From contig JACKCM010000003.1 of assembly GCA_020634035.1 (NCBI GenBank), positions 620,001 to 684,000 of the forward strand: DNA of 64,000 bases, written 5' to 3'. How positions within the stretch are numbered: the first letter of the stretch is position 1; each line of letters opens with the position of its first letter. The notes under the pieces are model-generated. The model saw only the letters and a program-made list of their open reading frames with translations. It was not told where the DNA came from and did no database searches. The DNA comes from Candidatus Obscuribacterales bacterium (GTDB lineage: Bacteria > Cyanobacteriota > Vampirovibrionia > Obscuribacterales > Obscuribacteraceae). The position numbers and the translations under genes were made by a program. Shown piece after piece: positions 17,886 through 26,039 of this stretch.

Positions 17886-19022
17886 CTAACGCCGTCGCAA
17901 AAAACGAATAACCTTCTTCTCTCTATCAATCGTGTATTGCCAATCTTTGTAGAAGGAGACACCGAGAAGCGGCTCTTGCAAATTGTCCCATTCTGCTACC
18001 TCAACCTCTATGTCCCGAGCTTCTACCGGCCCAACCCGTATATGTTTTACAAAGCCAGTATAACTGGGCTCGGCCGCTTCATAGGTATGCACTTTCGGCA
18101 CTGCCGGCATAGTGATACCGTATTTAGAGACATAAGATTTCGGGAAATAAATGCCATTGGCCCCCGTATCAAACAGCATTCGACAGGGCTTTCCGTTGAC
18201 CGACGCTTCCAGGCTTATATAGTCGGATTCTCCGGTCTCTATCTTTACCTCGTTGGAGCCTTGCTTAACTGCATATTTGTAGGAAGAACCGGTGCTCGAA
18301 TCTCTAACCTTATCGAAACACAACTCGTTACTAGAATGATCTATTCGAAACTGATAACCCTGGACGAAAGTCTGACCTATAAGAGGTTTTCCTCTTCTCT
18401 CTTCTTGAACCAGTACAGGGAAGTTTCGTCTCAAAATAGGCCCAACCTGGATATCCAACTTCATATTCCAGTATTTGTATTCTTTACTCTCTCCCAGCTG
18501 AGACTTCATCATCTTAAATGAACCGGTGGGCAGAGCTAATCCCAGCTGCTTCAAATGATTGGTACCGATCCAGGTATCGGGAGCGCCGGTATCGAAAATC
18601 ATATCTATAGCCCGACCATTCACCCTGGTAGCCACCACTATATCCTGCTGCTCATCTCGATAGCGGATGCGGCATTGACGGGGCATCGACCCGCTTACCG
18701 ACCGTCCCGCACCGACAGATTTGCCTTTGTTTAAATACTGCCTGGCCCTGACCGCTGCTGCACTGTCGGGATACTCTGCCGCCAACTTCGCGAACACCTC
18801 GTGGGCTTGAACTTTCCTGCCTGCGTAGAGCATGCTCAAACCGAGATAGTAATAGTTGTTCGCCCCGGCGCCAGCTTTGCTGAATGCTTCGCAAGCCTGA
18901 GCATAGCGCCCCGCCTTGAACAGACCCAAGCCTTCTCCATAAAAGTCCCTGCCTGCACCGGGCAGACCGGTCAATAGACTGACTAGCACAAGAGTCAGGT
19001 AGAACTCCAATCGTCTCTTCAC
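17886..19022 (-). CDS. Exported TPR protein with two tandem retropepsin-like aspartyl protease domains
   Basis: A signal peptide (residues 1-25) is followed by a TPR-like segment (27-100). Two clan AA retropepsin-like domains follow, each with the catalytic FDTGA motif: Asp144 (FDTGAPDTWIG) and Asp285 (FDTGANGIYFP). Retropepsins normally work as homodimers; here one chain supplies both halves, so it may act as an intramolecular dimer. Single-copy periplasmic relatives are known in bacteria, and the tandem form is less usual. It starts with GTG overlapping the TGA of the upstream gene (GTGA), which implies coupling. Confidence 0.82.
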   Translation of the reverse strand: MKRRLEFYLTLVLVSLLTGLPGAGRDFYGEGLGLFKAGRYAQACEAFSKAGAGANNYYYLGLSMLYAGRKVQAHEVFAKLAAEYPDSAAAVRARQYLNKGKSVGAGRSVSGSMPRQCRIRYRDEQQDIVVATRVNGRAIDMIFDTGAPDTWIGTNHLKQLGLALPTGSFKMMKSQLGESKEYKYWNMKLDIQVGPILRRNFPVLVQEERRGKPLIGQTFVQGYQFRIDHSSNELCFDKVRDSSTGSSYKYAVKQGSNEVKIETGESDYISLEASVNGKPCRMLFDTGANGIYFPKSYVSKYGITMPAVPKVHTYEAAEPSYTGFVKHIRVGPVEARDIEVEVAEWDNLQEPLLGVSFYKDWQYTIDREKKVIRFLRRR

Positions 19023-19318
19023 GATACCAGGTCCTGACCATGTTCGGCGAAAGGTGCATGACGACTGGTGGATACCACTCCCCCGACCCGACCATGGTTA
19101 AAAGGAAAACAGCCGAAATGCTTGGCAATCAGAATCACCGGATAGCCCTGGTTCTCATCCGAACAGAAGGCGCGGGAGGGCATGATCTTGCTTTTCTCGA
19201 AACCAAACCCTTTGCAGAAATTATAGAGCCGCCCCATGAAGCTGGAATAACGAAATGTCTTGCCTTCGATGAGAAATTCACCGAGATGGATATTTATGTC
19301 GGAGCAGGCGGATAGCAT
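19019..19318 (-). CDS. Small hypothetical protein coupled to the aspartyl protease gene
   Basis: About 99 residues, no family recognised. Support for a real gene: AAAGGA lies nine bases before the ATG at 19318, and its stop overlaps the protease start as GTGA. It begins MLSACSDIN, a very short hydrophobic stretch ending in Cys that is too short for a normal lipoprotein signal. The rest contains several aromatic, Cys and His residues (HFGCFPFNHGR). A reading frame on the opposite strand (19040-19315) has no comparable support. Confidence 0.45.
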   Translation of the reverse strand: MLSACSDINIHLGEFLIEGKTFRYSSFMGRLYNFCKGFGFEKSKIMPSRAFCSDENQGYPVILIAKHFGCFPFNHGRVGGVVSTSRHAPFAEHGQDLVS

Positions 19319-19484
19319 GATCAATAGTCCTTTGACTGTGTTGCTACCTCCATACCCTGAGCATCCTATCCAGTATCACCCCAGAGTTCATAACAATAAT
19401 TTCGAGATATTGCAAACCGGTTTCAGCAAACGACCGCAGGGGCAAATTGCACTTAGTAATCTGACCAGGGGTCCATAGTTTATC

Positions 19485-20192
19485 TTGAAACTCTCTCCTC
19501 CCTACAAAGTTATGGTCGTCGAAGACGAAGAGATTGTGCGAGCCGGGCTCGAACTGATAGTTCAATCCTGGCAGGATTATAAGGTCGTGGGCGAGGCCAG
19601 AGACGGCAGAGAAGCGATAGAAAAGGTCGATTTGATCAAACCGGATATCGTTCTGATGGATGTGGGTATGCCCGTGCTCGATGGCATTCAAGCGACTCGG
19701 ATAATCAGAGAGAGCAACCCGGATGTTAAGGTGACGATGATGACCTCTTATACGGATCTCGATACCGTATTTGCCTCTCTGGCTTCCGGCGCCCATGGCT
19801 ATTGCATCAAAGGTTCGTCAGAGTTAAAGCTGAAATACGGCATGAACTGTACTGTTCATGGTGATCTCTGGGTAGACTCTCGCCTGGCCGAGCATCTGCT
19901 TACCTATGTGCTGAGCCTGAAGGATAACCAGGAGCAGGAGGAGAAAGACTACCCCGCTCGCGTATCCGGTGACGAGGCAAACCCGAAGCAAAAGGACCAA
20001 GCCCTGCTCACCGACCGTGAGCTGGATGTCTTGAACCTGATTGTCGAAGGCCACAGCAACAACGAAATCGGCGACGCCCTGAACATAAGCACCAATACCG
20101 TCAAAACGCATATAAAGCATATTTTCGAAAAACTATCGGCCACGGATCGCACCCAGGCGGCGGTCAACGCGATAAAGCGCGGCATGCTCTGA
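19485..20192 (+). CDS. NarL/LuxR-family response regulator
   Basis: Residues 7-125 form a receiver with acid residues in VVEDEE, phospho-acceptor Asp59 (VLMDVGMPVLDG) and a conserved Lys in GYCIKG. An acidic linker joins it to a C-terminal LuxR-type helix-turn-helix (about 170-235: LTDRELDVLNLIVEGHSNNE, then NTVKTHIKHIF). It starts with TTG. It is a close paralogue of the regulator at 42412-43158 (same core, including the identical block TVFASLASGA). No kinase gene is adjacent here, so its partner must be elsewhere. Confidence 0.92.
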   Translation: MKLSPPYKVMVVEDEEIVRAGLELIVQSWQDYKVVGEARDGREAIEKVDLIKPDIVLMDVGMPVLDGIQATRIIRESNPDVKVTMMTSYTDLDTVFASLASGAHGYCIKGSSELKLKYGMNCTVHGDLWVDSRLAEHLLTYVLSLKDNQEQEEKDYPARVSGDEANPKQKDQALLTDRELDVLNLIVEGHSNNEIGDALNISTNTVKTHIKHIFEKLSATDRTQAAVNAIKRGML

Positions 20193-20267
20193 GTCTGCAA
20201 CAGGGTCTGAATCGGATTTGATCCGGGCAGATTATAAAAGATGAACCGGACTTTTCGGAGGTGCGAA

Positions 20268-20711
20268 ATGAAGGTAAAAAAGCGTCTTAGAGCTGCCGGA
20301 GCTCTGCTTGTGGTCTTCGCGACTATTTCAGTAATTATGCCGCTGCCTGCTGATGCCGAGGCGATGAAATGGTACACGGATCTCAATCAAGCTCTTGCCC
20401 AGGCTCGCAAAGCCAAGAAATGGGTCTTTGTGGATGTGGGGGCAGAATGGTGAGGAGCCTGTGTGCAGCTGGATAGAAATGTTCTATCAACTGCAAAGGT
20501 ACAGGAGTTCCTGTCCAAGAATTTTATCAGTGTCAAACTAGATGCAAACCGGCCCTATGCCAAAGCGGTGCTCAAACAGTACAACGCACCGGGAATACCC
20601 TGTTTGCTCGTCTACACACCCCAGGGTCAGCTACGTTCGATGAAAGTGGGCGCGCCATCCAATAGCGACTCTTTCATAAGAACTGTCTCGGCCATGGTCA
20701 GGGGCAAATAG
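20268..20711 (+). CDS. Exported thioredoxin-like protein, candidate selenoprotein (in-frame TGA = Sec62)
   Basis: Read through one TGA (20451-20453), the frame gives a 147-residue thioredoxin-fold protein. GGAGGT lies five bases before ATG 20268. A signal peptide spans residues 1-32 (cleavage near ADAEA). The active site reads AEW-U-GAC-VQLDRNVLS, where related Thioredoxin_7-type proteins have WCxxC, so the TGA sits exactly at the nucleophilic cysteine and Cys65 is the resolving residue. The cis-Pro is Pro111 (GIPC). Frame, homology and length are intact on both sides of the TGA. A hairpin starts 11 bases after it (20464-20495). The likely role is extracytoplasmic thiol redox or repair. A nonsense mutation or sequencing error is the alternative. 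Confidence 0.75.
20464..20495 (+). promoter_or_regulatory. Candidate bacterial SECIS hairpin
   Basis: TGCAG (20464-20468) pairs with CTGCA (20491-20495), and GATAGAA (20472-20478) pairs with TTCTATC (20482-20488). A CTG/AA internal loop separates the stems, and the apical loop is ATG, or AAATGTT if the end pairs open. The apical loop starts 25 bases after the TGA, inside the known bacterial SECIS window. A GU lies in or beside the loop, but G is not in the first two loop positions, so the match to the usual model is partial. Confidence 0.5.
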
Positions 20712-20731
20712 AAAGCAGATAGAACCAGGAT

Positions 20732-21181
20732 TCAAAACTGCTCTTCATCGAAGTCGTCCTGAAATTCACCTTTCAGGGCGGCGATTTGAATTTGCCTGGC
20801 TTCCCTCTGAAAGTCTGCCCAGCTCTCTTCGTCGATAGAACGGAGAAAGCGGCTGTATTCTGAGAGAACCAGGCTGAGACCCAGACGTTTCTCTCGACGC
20901 TGCAAAATCAGCGCTTGCTCGAAACATTGATCAGCTTCTTCGAAAGCGCGCCTTTTAGCCAGTCTTCTTGCCGTCTGAAGCAGACCTATAACCCGATCTG
21001 ACAAGAGCACTCTGGGCAATACCACCAGATCAACCGCCAGAAGACCCAGCGGTAGATAGACCAGAATACCGGACCAGCCCTGGATATTCAAAATGATGAA
21101 AACAGCCATCAGAGCCAGAGTGCTATAGAGCAGCCAGCTTGAAGGAATCAATAAAACGAGGCTGAAGAGCCTGCTTTTCAA
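20732..21181 (-). CDS. Hypothetical membrane protein with TPR-like cytoplasmic tail
   Basis: A 149-residue protein with two membrane helices (about 5-34 and 38-58), followed by a charged helical tail. The segment RAFEEADQCFEQALILQRREKR looks like one tetratricopeptide unit, and the C-terminus is strongly acidic (FQDDFDEEQF). No specific family recognised. It is convergent with the thioredoxin-like gene, about 20 bases away. Confidence 0.65.
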   Translation of the reverse strand: MKSRLFSLVLLIPSSWLLYSTLALMAVFIILNIQGWSGILVYLPLGLLAVDLVVLPRVLLSDRVIGLLQTARRLAKRRAFEEADQCFEQALILQRREKRLGLSLVLSEYSRFLRSIDEESWADFQREARQIQIAALKGEFQDDFDEEQF

Positions 21182-21343
21182 AGCCTAATCCAATATAAAC
21201 CTGAATAAACCCAAACAAAGAATTGTCCAATAATAACACTCGTAAAGCGTGATGATTGAGCCAGCAGGAGGCAGGGTAATTTGTAGTAGCGCGACAGCAA
21301 TGCGCGTCACTTAGTAATCTAGGCGCTCTGAAGGCAATATTGC

Positions 21344-23494
21344 ATGGATTCGGATAAAGCAGCCACGAGCAAGAAGCTCGAGCTTTTCATTATCAGCCTG
21401 TTATCGCTGTATCTGGAGCTGGTCATCATTCGATGGCTCTCCTCCGAGATAAGGATCTTCGCTTATTTCAAGAACGTTCCTTTGATGGCCTGCCTCTTCG
21501 GTCTGGGACTGGGCATGGCGCTTGGTATGTCGGACAAGAAGCTGGCTAGATGGTTTCCCCTCGGTCTTGCCGTTATAGTGGCGATCATCTGTCTTGCCGA
21601 TCAGCTCAACCTTGTCCATGTCGCCTTTATAAATCCCCTGGAACATTATCTGATTGGACATTTCGTCAACAACCTCGGGGCTGAAGACACCCCCATGCGT
21701 CGACTGCAACTTTTCTTGCCGGGGCTGGGCTTGCTGGTCGGTGTCTTCTATCTGATCGTCTTCACCTTCGCCTGTATGGGACAGAGACTGGGAGCGCTGT
21801 TCAACGAATTCAAACCGCTCACCGGCTACAGCATCAACGTCTTTGCTGCTTTCGTGGGCATCGCGCTCTACACCATTGTCTCCTTCCTCTCTCTGAGCCC
21901 TATATGGTGGCTCGCCATCGGCTTTGCTTTCATGGCGTTCTATTACCGCAAGTGGCACCAGATTCTCGCCATGGTGGTGGCACTGGTGATGACCTTCTTC
22001 CTCAGCCCCGCCGACGTGCGCTGGTCGCCCTACTATCGCATCAGCGTAGCCAAAGCGGAAATTCCAGCCGACGGAGATCACCCCGCTTTCAACTATGGCT
22101 ATCACATCAATGTCAACTATGACACCATAGAAGGTGCTTACAATAATAACCCCGAAAAAATTGCGGCGCTCTCAGAGAAACAACGCAAGGGCACCGCAGA
22201 CTATTATGACACCCCCTATCTTGCCCTCGGAGACAAACCAAGATCGATTCTCATTCTGGCAGCAGGTACCGGCAACGACGTGGCTGCTGCGTTAAGGCAT
22301 GGCGCCACCGATGTAGATGCCATAGAAATCGACCCGACCATCGCCCAGCTCGGGCGGGAGCTGCATCCGGAGAGTCCCTACAACGACCCCAGGGTGCATG
22401 TGATTGTCGATGATGCCAGAGCCTATATAAGACGAACCAATAAAAAATACGACCTTGTTGTATTCGCCTATTTAGACAGCCACAGTGCTTTTTCGGCAAT
22501 GTCTTCGCTGCGCCTCGACAACTATGTCTATACCGAAGACTGCTTCAAAGATGCAGCACGGCTGGTCAAGCCCGATGGCAGCATGTCGGTAACCTTTTAC
22601 TATCTGACCTGGTGGCAACTGGCGAGGGTTTATCGCTCTTTAGAAGAAGGCTATGGAGCTGTTCCCATCGGTGTCTATTCAAAAATGAACAATGGTCCGA
22701 CCCTGCTTGTCGGTCCCGGAGTGGACAAGCAAGCGGTGCAATCTTCCGGACTGCCGATGTTCAGCCTGGAGCAATTTACAAAAGAGAACAACATAACTCT
22801 TGAAGATTGGAAGAGCGTCAACCCCACCACAGACGACTGGCCTTATCTATTTTTGCGCGGCCGCGGGGTGAGCTGGACCTATGCCATCGGTCTCATCTTC
22901 ACGTTATACGTAGGCTGGTGGCTGGTGGGCCGTTGCTTCGGCAAATTCGCCGGTGACCCCATGGGCAGAACCATGTTCTTCCTCGGGGCAGCTTTCATGC
23001 TGGTGGAGACCAAGAGCGTAACCCAGATGGGTCTGTTGGCAGGCACCACCTGGATCGTCAACTCGGCTGTGATTGGTGGAGTACTGCTTATGATCTTGAT
23101 TGCAAATATCGCCCAGATCAAGTTTCAATTCAAAAACATAAAGTTGCTCTATGGCTTGCTTTTCGCCACTCTGGCTTTCAACCTGGTCTTTCCTATCGGT
23201 CTTCTGAACGGTCTCGATGCCCCGCTTCGCCTTGCCACCGGCACCATAATTCTGGTGGCACCACTGCTCTTTGCGGCGGTTATCTTTGCCATCACTTTCA
23301 GTCAGGTAAAAGATCCCCACCGAGCCCTGGGCATGAATCTGCTCGGGACCCTTATAGGAGGCGCGCTCGAATATTTCTCGATGATGATCGGCATCAGCGC
23401 CCTAAATGCTATGGCAGCCGCGCTCTATGGGCTTGCCATGTATTTCTATCTTAAACAAGACAAGGTGACTGTAGACTCGCCGCAAAAAGACTGA
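21344..23494 (+). CDS. Polytopic membrane protein with spermidine-synthase-like domain
   Basis: A 716-residue protein. The N-terminal half (about 10-230) holds six or seven membrane helices. A Rossmann-type SAM-binding or aminopropyltransferase-like domain follows (about 297-440: ILILAAGTGNDVAAALRHGA, acidic residue in VDAIEIDP, DDARAYI). More membrane helices fill about 510-705. This architecture is known from bacterial membrane-fused spermidine-synthase-like proteins, whose actual reaction is often not polyamine synthesis. The ATG is preceded by only weak ribosome-site sequence. Confidence 0.8.
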   Translation: MDSDKAATSKKLELFIISLLSLYLELVIIRWLSSEIRIFAYFKNVPLMACLFGLGLGMALGMSDKKLARWFPLGLAVIVAIICLADQLNLVHVAFINPLEHYLIGHFVNNLGAEDTPMRRLQLFLPGLGLLVGVFYLIVFTFACMGQRLGALFNEFKPLTGYSINVFAAFVGIALYTIVSFLSLSPIWWLAIGFAFMAFYYRKWHQILAMVVALVMTFFLSPADVRWSPYYRISVAKAEIPADGDHPAFNYGYHINVNYDTIEGAYNNNPEKIAALSEKQRKGTADYYDTPYLALGDKPRSILILAAGTGNDVAAALRHGATDVDAIEIDPTIAQLGRELHPESPYNDPRVHVIVDDARAYIRRTNKKYDLVVFAYLDSHSAFSAMSSLRLDNYVYTEDCFKDAARLVKPDGSMSVTFYYLTWWQLARVYRSLEEGYGAVPIGVYSKMNNGPTLLVGPGVDKQAVQSSGLPMFSLEQFTKENNITLEDWKSVNPTTDDWPYLFLRGRGVSWTYAIGLIFTLYVGWWLVGRCFGKFAGDPMGRTMFFLGAAFMLVETKSVTQMGLLAGTTWIVNSAVIGGVLLMILIANIAQIKFQFKNIKLLYGLLFATLAFNLVFPIGLLNGLDAPLRLATGTIILVAPLLFAAVIFAITFSQVKDPHRALGMNLLGTLIGGALEYFSMMIGISALNAMAAALYGLAMYFYLKQDKVTVDSPQKD

Positions 23495-23514
23495 GACAAG
23501 TCTCTATTCAGCCT

Positions 23515-24681
23515 CTATTCAGGATCTCCTGCTTCAATCTCTTCTACTGTCCGGGTAGAGATATCGTTCTCGTTCTTACCCGAGTCTTTAGAGCTCTCTT
23601 CGTCAGCAACCATCTCCACATCCTTGACCTCAATTCCATATTTAGAAAGCTTCTCTTTTATCTCAGGCAGAGCTTTGAGTGCCGCTTTCTCTCCGGCTCG
23701 CACTCCGTGTCTTGCATCTGAGCGCTTGGCCGACAGAAGAGAAATACCCTCGGTAAAAGGGTGAATCAGGACATCAGACAGGGCCTCTTGCGGTGCGTCG
23801 TTGGCATAAAGAGCCCATTTGAGCATGCGCTTCGAGACACTTCCGGCTTTCCTGAATTTATCCAGAGGCTCTTTTTTAAAAGGCTCATCTATGTTGACGG
23901 CGATTACAAAATCAGCCCCCATTTCTCGACATTGTTTTACCGGCAGATTGCAGATTACACCGCCATCGCAAAAAAGCTGCCCATCTATTTCGACAGGCTT
24001 TCTCAAAGAGGGTACTGCACAGCTCGCTTGAATCGCATAGCCGAAATTGCCCTTGCGGATGATATAAGGCTTGCCGTCGAGCAGACTGAGAACAACCGCT
24101 CCGAAGGGTGTCTTCATATTCTCTATCTTCTGCTCTTCTTCGCTCATACCTTCCACCACATACTTGCGAAATTTATTGCCCCGGTAAAGACCGTCATAGG
24201 GATGAAAACCGACCATACGCGGAGTAAACATAACCGGAGCGATTGCTATCCGAGCCCAGAGAGGAACAGTCATAAAACGGTGCATTCCTGCCACGAAATA
24301 CTTCTCCATGTTATCGGGAGAGGTACCACTGGCGTAGAGTCCACCAATAACAGAACCGATACTGGTCCCGCATATATAGTCGAACTTGAGACCCGACTGT
24401 TCGAGCACCTTGAGCACACCTATATGGGCAGAGCCTCGCCCACCCCCGCCACCAAGAGCCAGACCAAGCTTGGGTCGACGTGCCTCGCCTTCCTCCCCTT
24501 TATCAGAGGATGCGAACTTGAAATCATCTCGCTCGGCAAACTCTGCGGCGGAAGTCACCTGAAAACGAGGGATTTCAGCGGCGGACACGCTAGAAGGGAC
24601 TGTGGCAAAGCAGGGAAGCAGCAGAGCTGCTGTCAATAAAAGGTTGGAGACTTGACGGCGCATGATCTGTATTGAATTCAA
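23515..24681 (-). CDS. Exported patatin-like phospholipase
   Basis: The catalytic dyad of patatins is complete: Ser107 in GTSIGS and Asp239 in DGG, with the oxyanion glycine loop LALGGGGGRGSAH at 75-87. A signal peptide spans about residues 8-35. After the catalytic domain comes a charged tail rich in Glu and Ser (about 340-388). The start is TTG 24681 or ATG 24663; neither has a clear ribosome site, and the second gives a cleaner signal peptide (MRRQVSNLLL). It probably hydrolyses membrane lipids outside the cytoplasm. Confidence 0.88.
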   Translation of the reverse strand: MNSIQIMRRQVSNLLLTAALLLPCFATVPSSVSAAEIPRFQVTSAAEFAERDDFKFASSDKGEEGEARRPKLGLALGGGGGRGSAHIGVLKVLEQSGLKFDYICGTSIGSVIGGLYASGTSPDNMEKYFVAGMHRFMTVPLWARIAIAPVMFTPRMVGFHPYDGLYRGNKFRKYVVEGMSEEEQKIENMKTPFGAVVLSLLDGKPYIIRKGNFGYAIQASCAVPSLRKPVEIDGQLFCDGGVICNLPVKQCREMGADFVIAVNIDEPFKKEPLDKFRKAGSVSKRMLKWALYANDAPQEALSDVLIHPFTEGISLLSAKRSDARHGVRAGEKAALKALPEIKEKLSKYGIEVKDVEMVADEESSKDSGKNENDISTRTVEEIEAGDPE

Positions 24682-24756
24682 TCCATATTAAAGAAGGGGG
24701 AAACATTTTGCTTGCTCAGGATAGCAGCTCCCCTGCCGTAATAAATTGAATACAGA

Positions 24757-25350
24757 TCAGACAGACTCGCCCTGACCGGTCGGCGCAATTGCAGTGGTCA
24801 CAACACCGGCATCGGCACCGAGGTTCTTCTGCACTAGATACAGTGCGATTATAAAGAAAGGAAAGATCAAAAATCCGGCCAGGTTCATAAGTACGATGCC
24901 GCTTCTGCCTTTATAGCCGGTTAGAATTGCCAGAATTACAGGCAAGAAGAGAAGACCGCCTGCCATAACCGCGCAGATGGCGATAATGGCAAACTCAATC
25001 GACAGCTTCACCGAAATCTGAAATCCGCTCAAAGCAATCATATTGAGGAGTTCCGGCTCCACTTTCATCATGGCCAGACACAAGAAAGTAAGAACGGCGT
25101 CGATTCCGGCTTGCTTGAAGCGTCCCCGGGCTAGAAGAACACCGGTAGAGCCGAGATATACGACAGAAAGGTAGAAAAAGAGCATACCCGAGAAGACAGA
25201 TAGACTTCGGAAGATGCTCAGAGTCTCGAAGTCAGCCAGGGCAAAGGCCGGCTGTGCGCTGAAAGAGAGCAGCAAAACCGAAACGAGAGAGAGCAGGACA
25301 GATCCTGAAGACCTGACCAACCTGTATCCCCGAGTATTCGCCTTGCTCAA
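24757..25350 (-). CDS. Hypothetical membrane protein, 197 residues
   Basis: A signal-like N-terminal helix (about 15-37) is followed by four further membrane helices (about 50-72, 83-97, 113-143, 150-172). No family recognised. It starts with TTG, preceded by AGAGGT at eight bases, which supports the start. It lies about 75 bases upstream of the patatin gene on the same strand, so co-transcription is possible. Confidence 0.65.
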   Translation of the reverse strand: MSKANTRGYRLVRSSGSVLLSLVSVLLLSFSAQPAFALADFETLSIFRSLSVFSGMLFFYLSVVYLGSTGVLLARGRFKQAGIDAVLTFLCLAMMKVEPELLNMIALSGFQISVKLSIEFAIIAICAVMAGGLLFLPVILAILTGYKGRSGIVLMNLAGFLIFPFFIIALYLVQKNLGADAGVVTTAIAPTGQGESV

Positions 25351-25604
25351 CGATTATTACCTCTATTCTCATTTTACCCACAGACCGCATATTCAGCCGG
25401 CCAGGCTGGGTCAGACCGAACAATTAGAATGTTTAAATACCATTCCACAACCCATAACTCTGTCACCATAAGCCTTTTCAGCTTTAGCCCGGGACAAAGA
25501 ACAGCCAAAAGGTGGGCTGATAGCGGAAAACTTGAACTATTGCTCATGCTTGAGATCCCAAACAGCGGTTATATTTAGCCCGTTGACAACAAGGTAATAG
25601 GACT

Positions 25605-25964
25605 ATGTACCGCACGATTCGAACCACTTTACTTGCCCTCTCTCTTCTAACCCTCAATACTGCGGCCCAGGCTGCTCCGGAAACCAAAGCCCAGAAAAGC
25701 CAGAACAAAAGAATCGCCTCTGCCTCCCCCACCGGAGCCAAGCAAGTCAAAACGACTAAACAAGCTACCGGCAAGCAGAAAAGACAGATAGCCACCAGCC
25801 TGCCTCCGGAACTAATGCAGAACGACCGGGCTACCCTCAGTGATGACGAGATCACCAGAATCAAGCTGATCAAAAGATATGAAGGCGTTCCCAACCCTCG
25901 TACAGACTGGTCTAACGGTCTCAGAACCCTGAACTGGCACTATACGGAAAACGCCGGAGAATAG
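25605..25964 (+). CDS. Small exported basic protein of unknown function
   Basis: A 119-residue protein with a clear signal peptide (1-23, ending TAAQA). A Lys/Gln/Thr/Ala-rich, probably disordered stretch (25-65) follows, then a short C-terminal domain (70-119) with ITRIKLIKRYEG and aromatic residues. No family recognised. It lies just before the M23 peptidase gene on the same strand, so a cell-wall link is possible. Confidence 0.6.
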   Translation: MYRTIRTTLLALSLLTLNTAAQAAPETKAQKSQNKRIASASPTGAKQVKTTKQATGKQKRQIATSLPPELMQNDRATLSDDEITRIKLIKRYEGVPNPRTDWSNGLRTLNWHYTENAGE

Positions 25965-26039
25965 CCGAGTTCTCAGTCAGTCTGCCCTGGATGAAAAGCA
26001 GTTAAAATACTGCTTTCTCTTACCAGGATGGAGTTCACA

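Noticed and set aside
19040..19315. A 91-codon plus-strand frame opposite the small gene at 19019
   Set aside because: The minus-strand frame has a proper ribosome site and a GTGA overlap with the protease gene; the plus-strand frame has neither.
20241..20711. The thioredoxin-like gene as a pseudogene or two separate genes
   Set aside because: The only interruption is a TGA at the catalytic position, both sides stay in frame with intact fold, and the downstream part has no ribosome site of its own. A genuine pseudogene cannot be wholly excluded.
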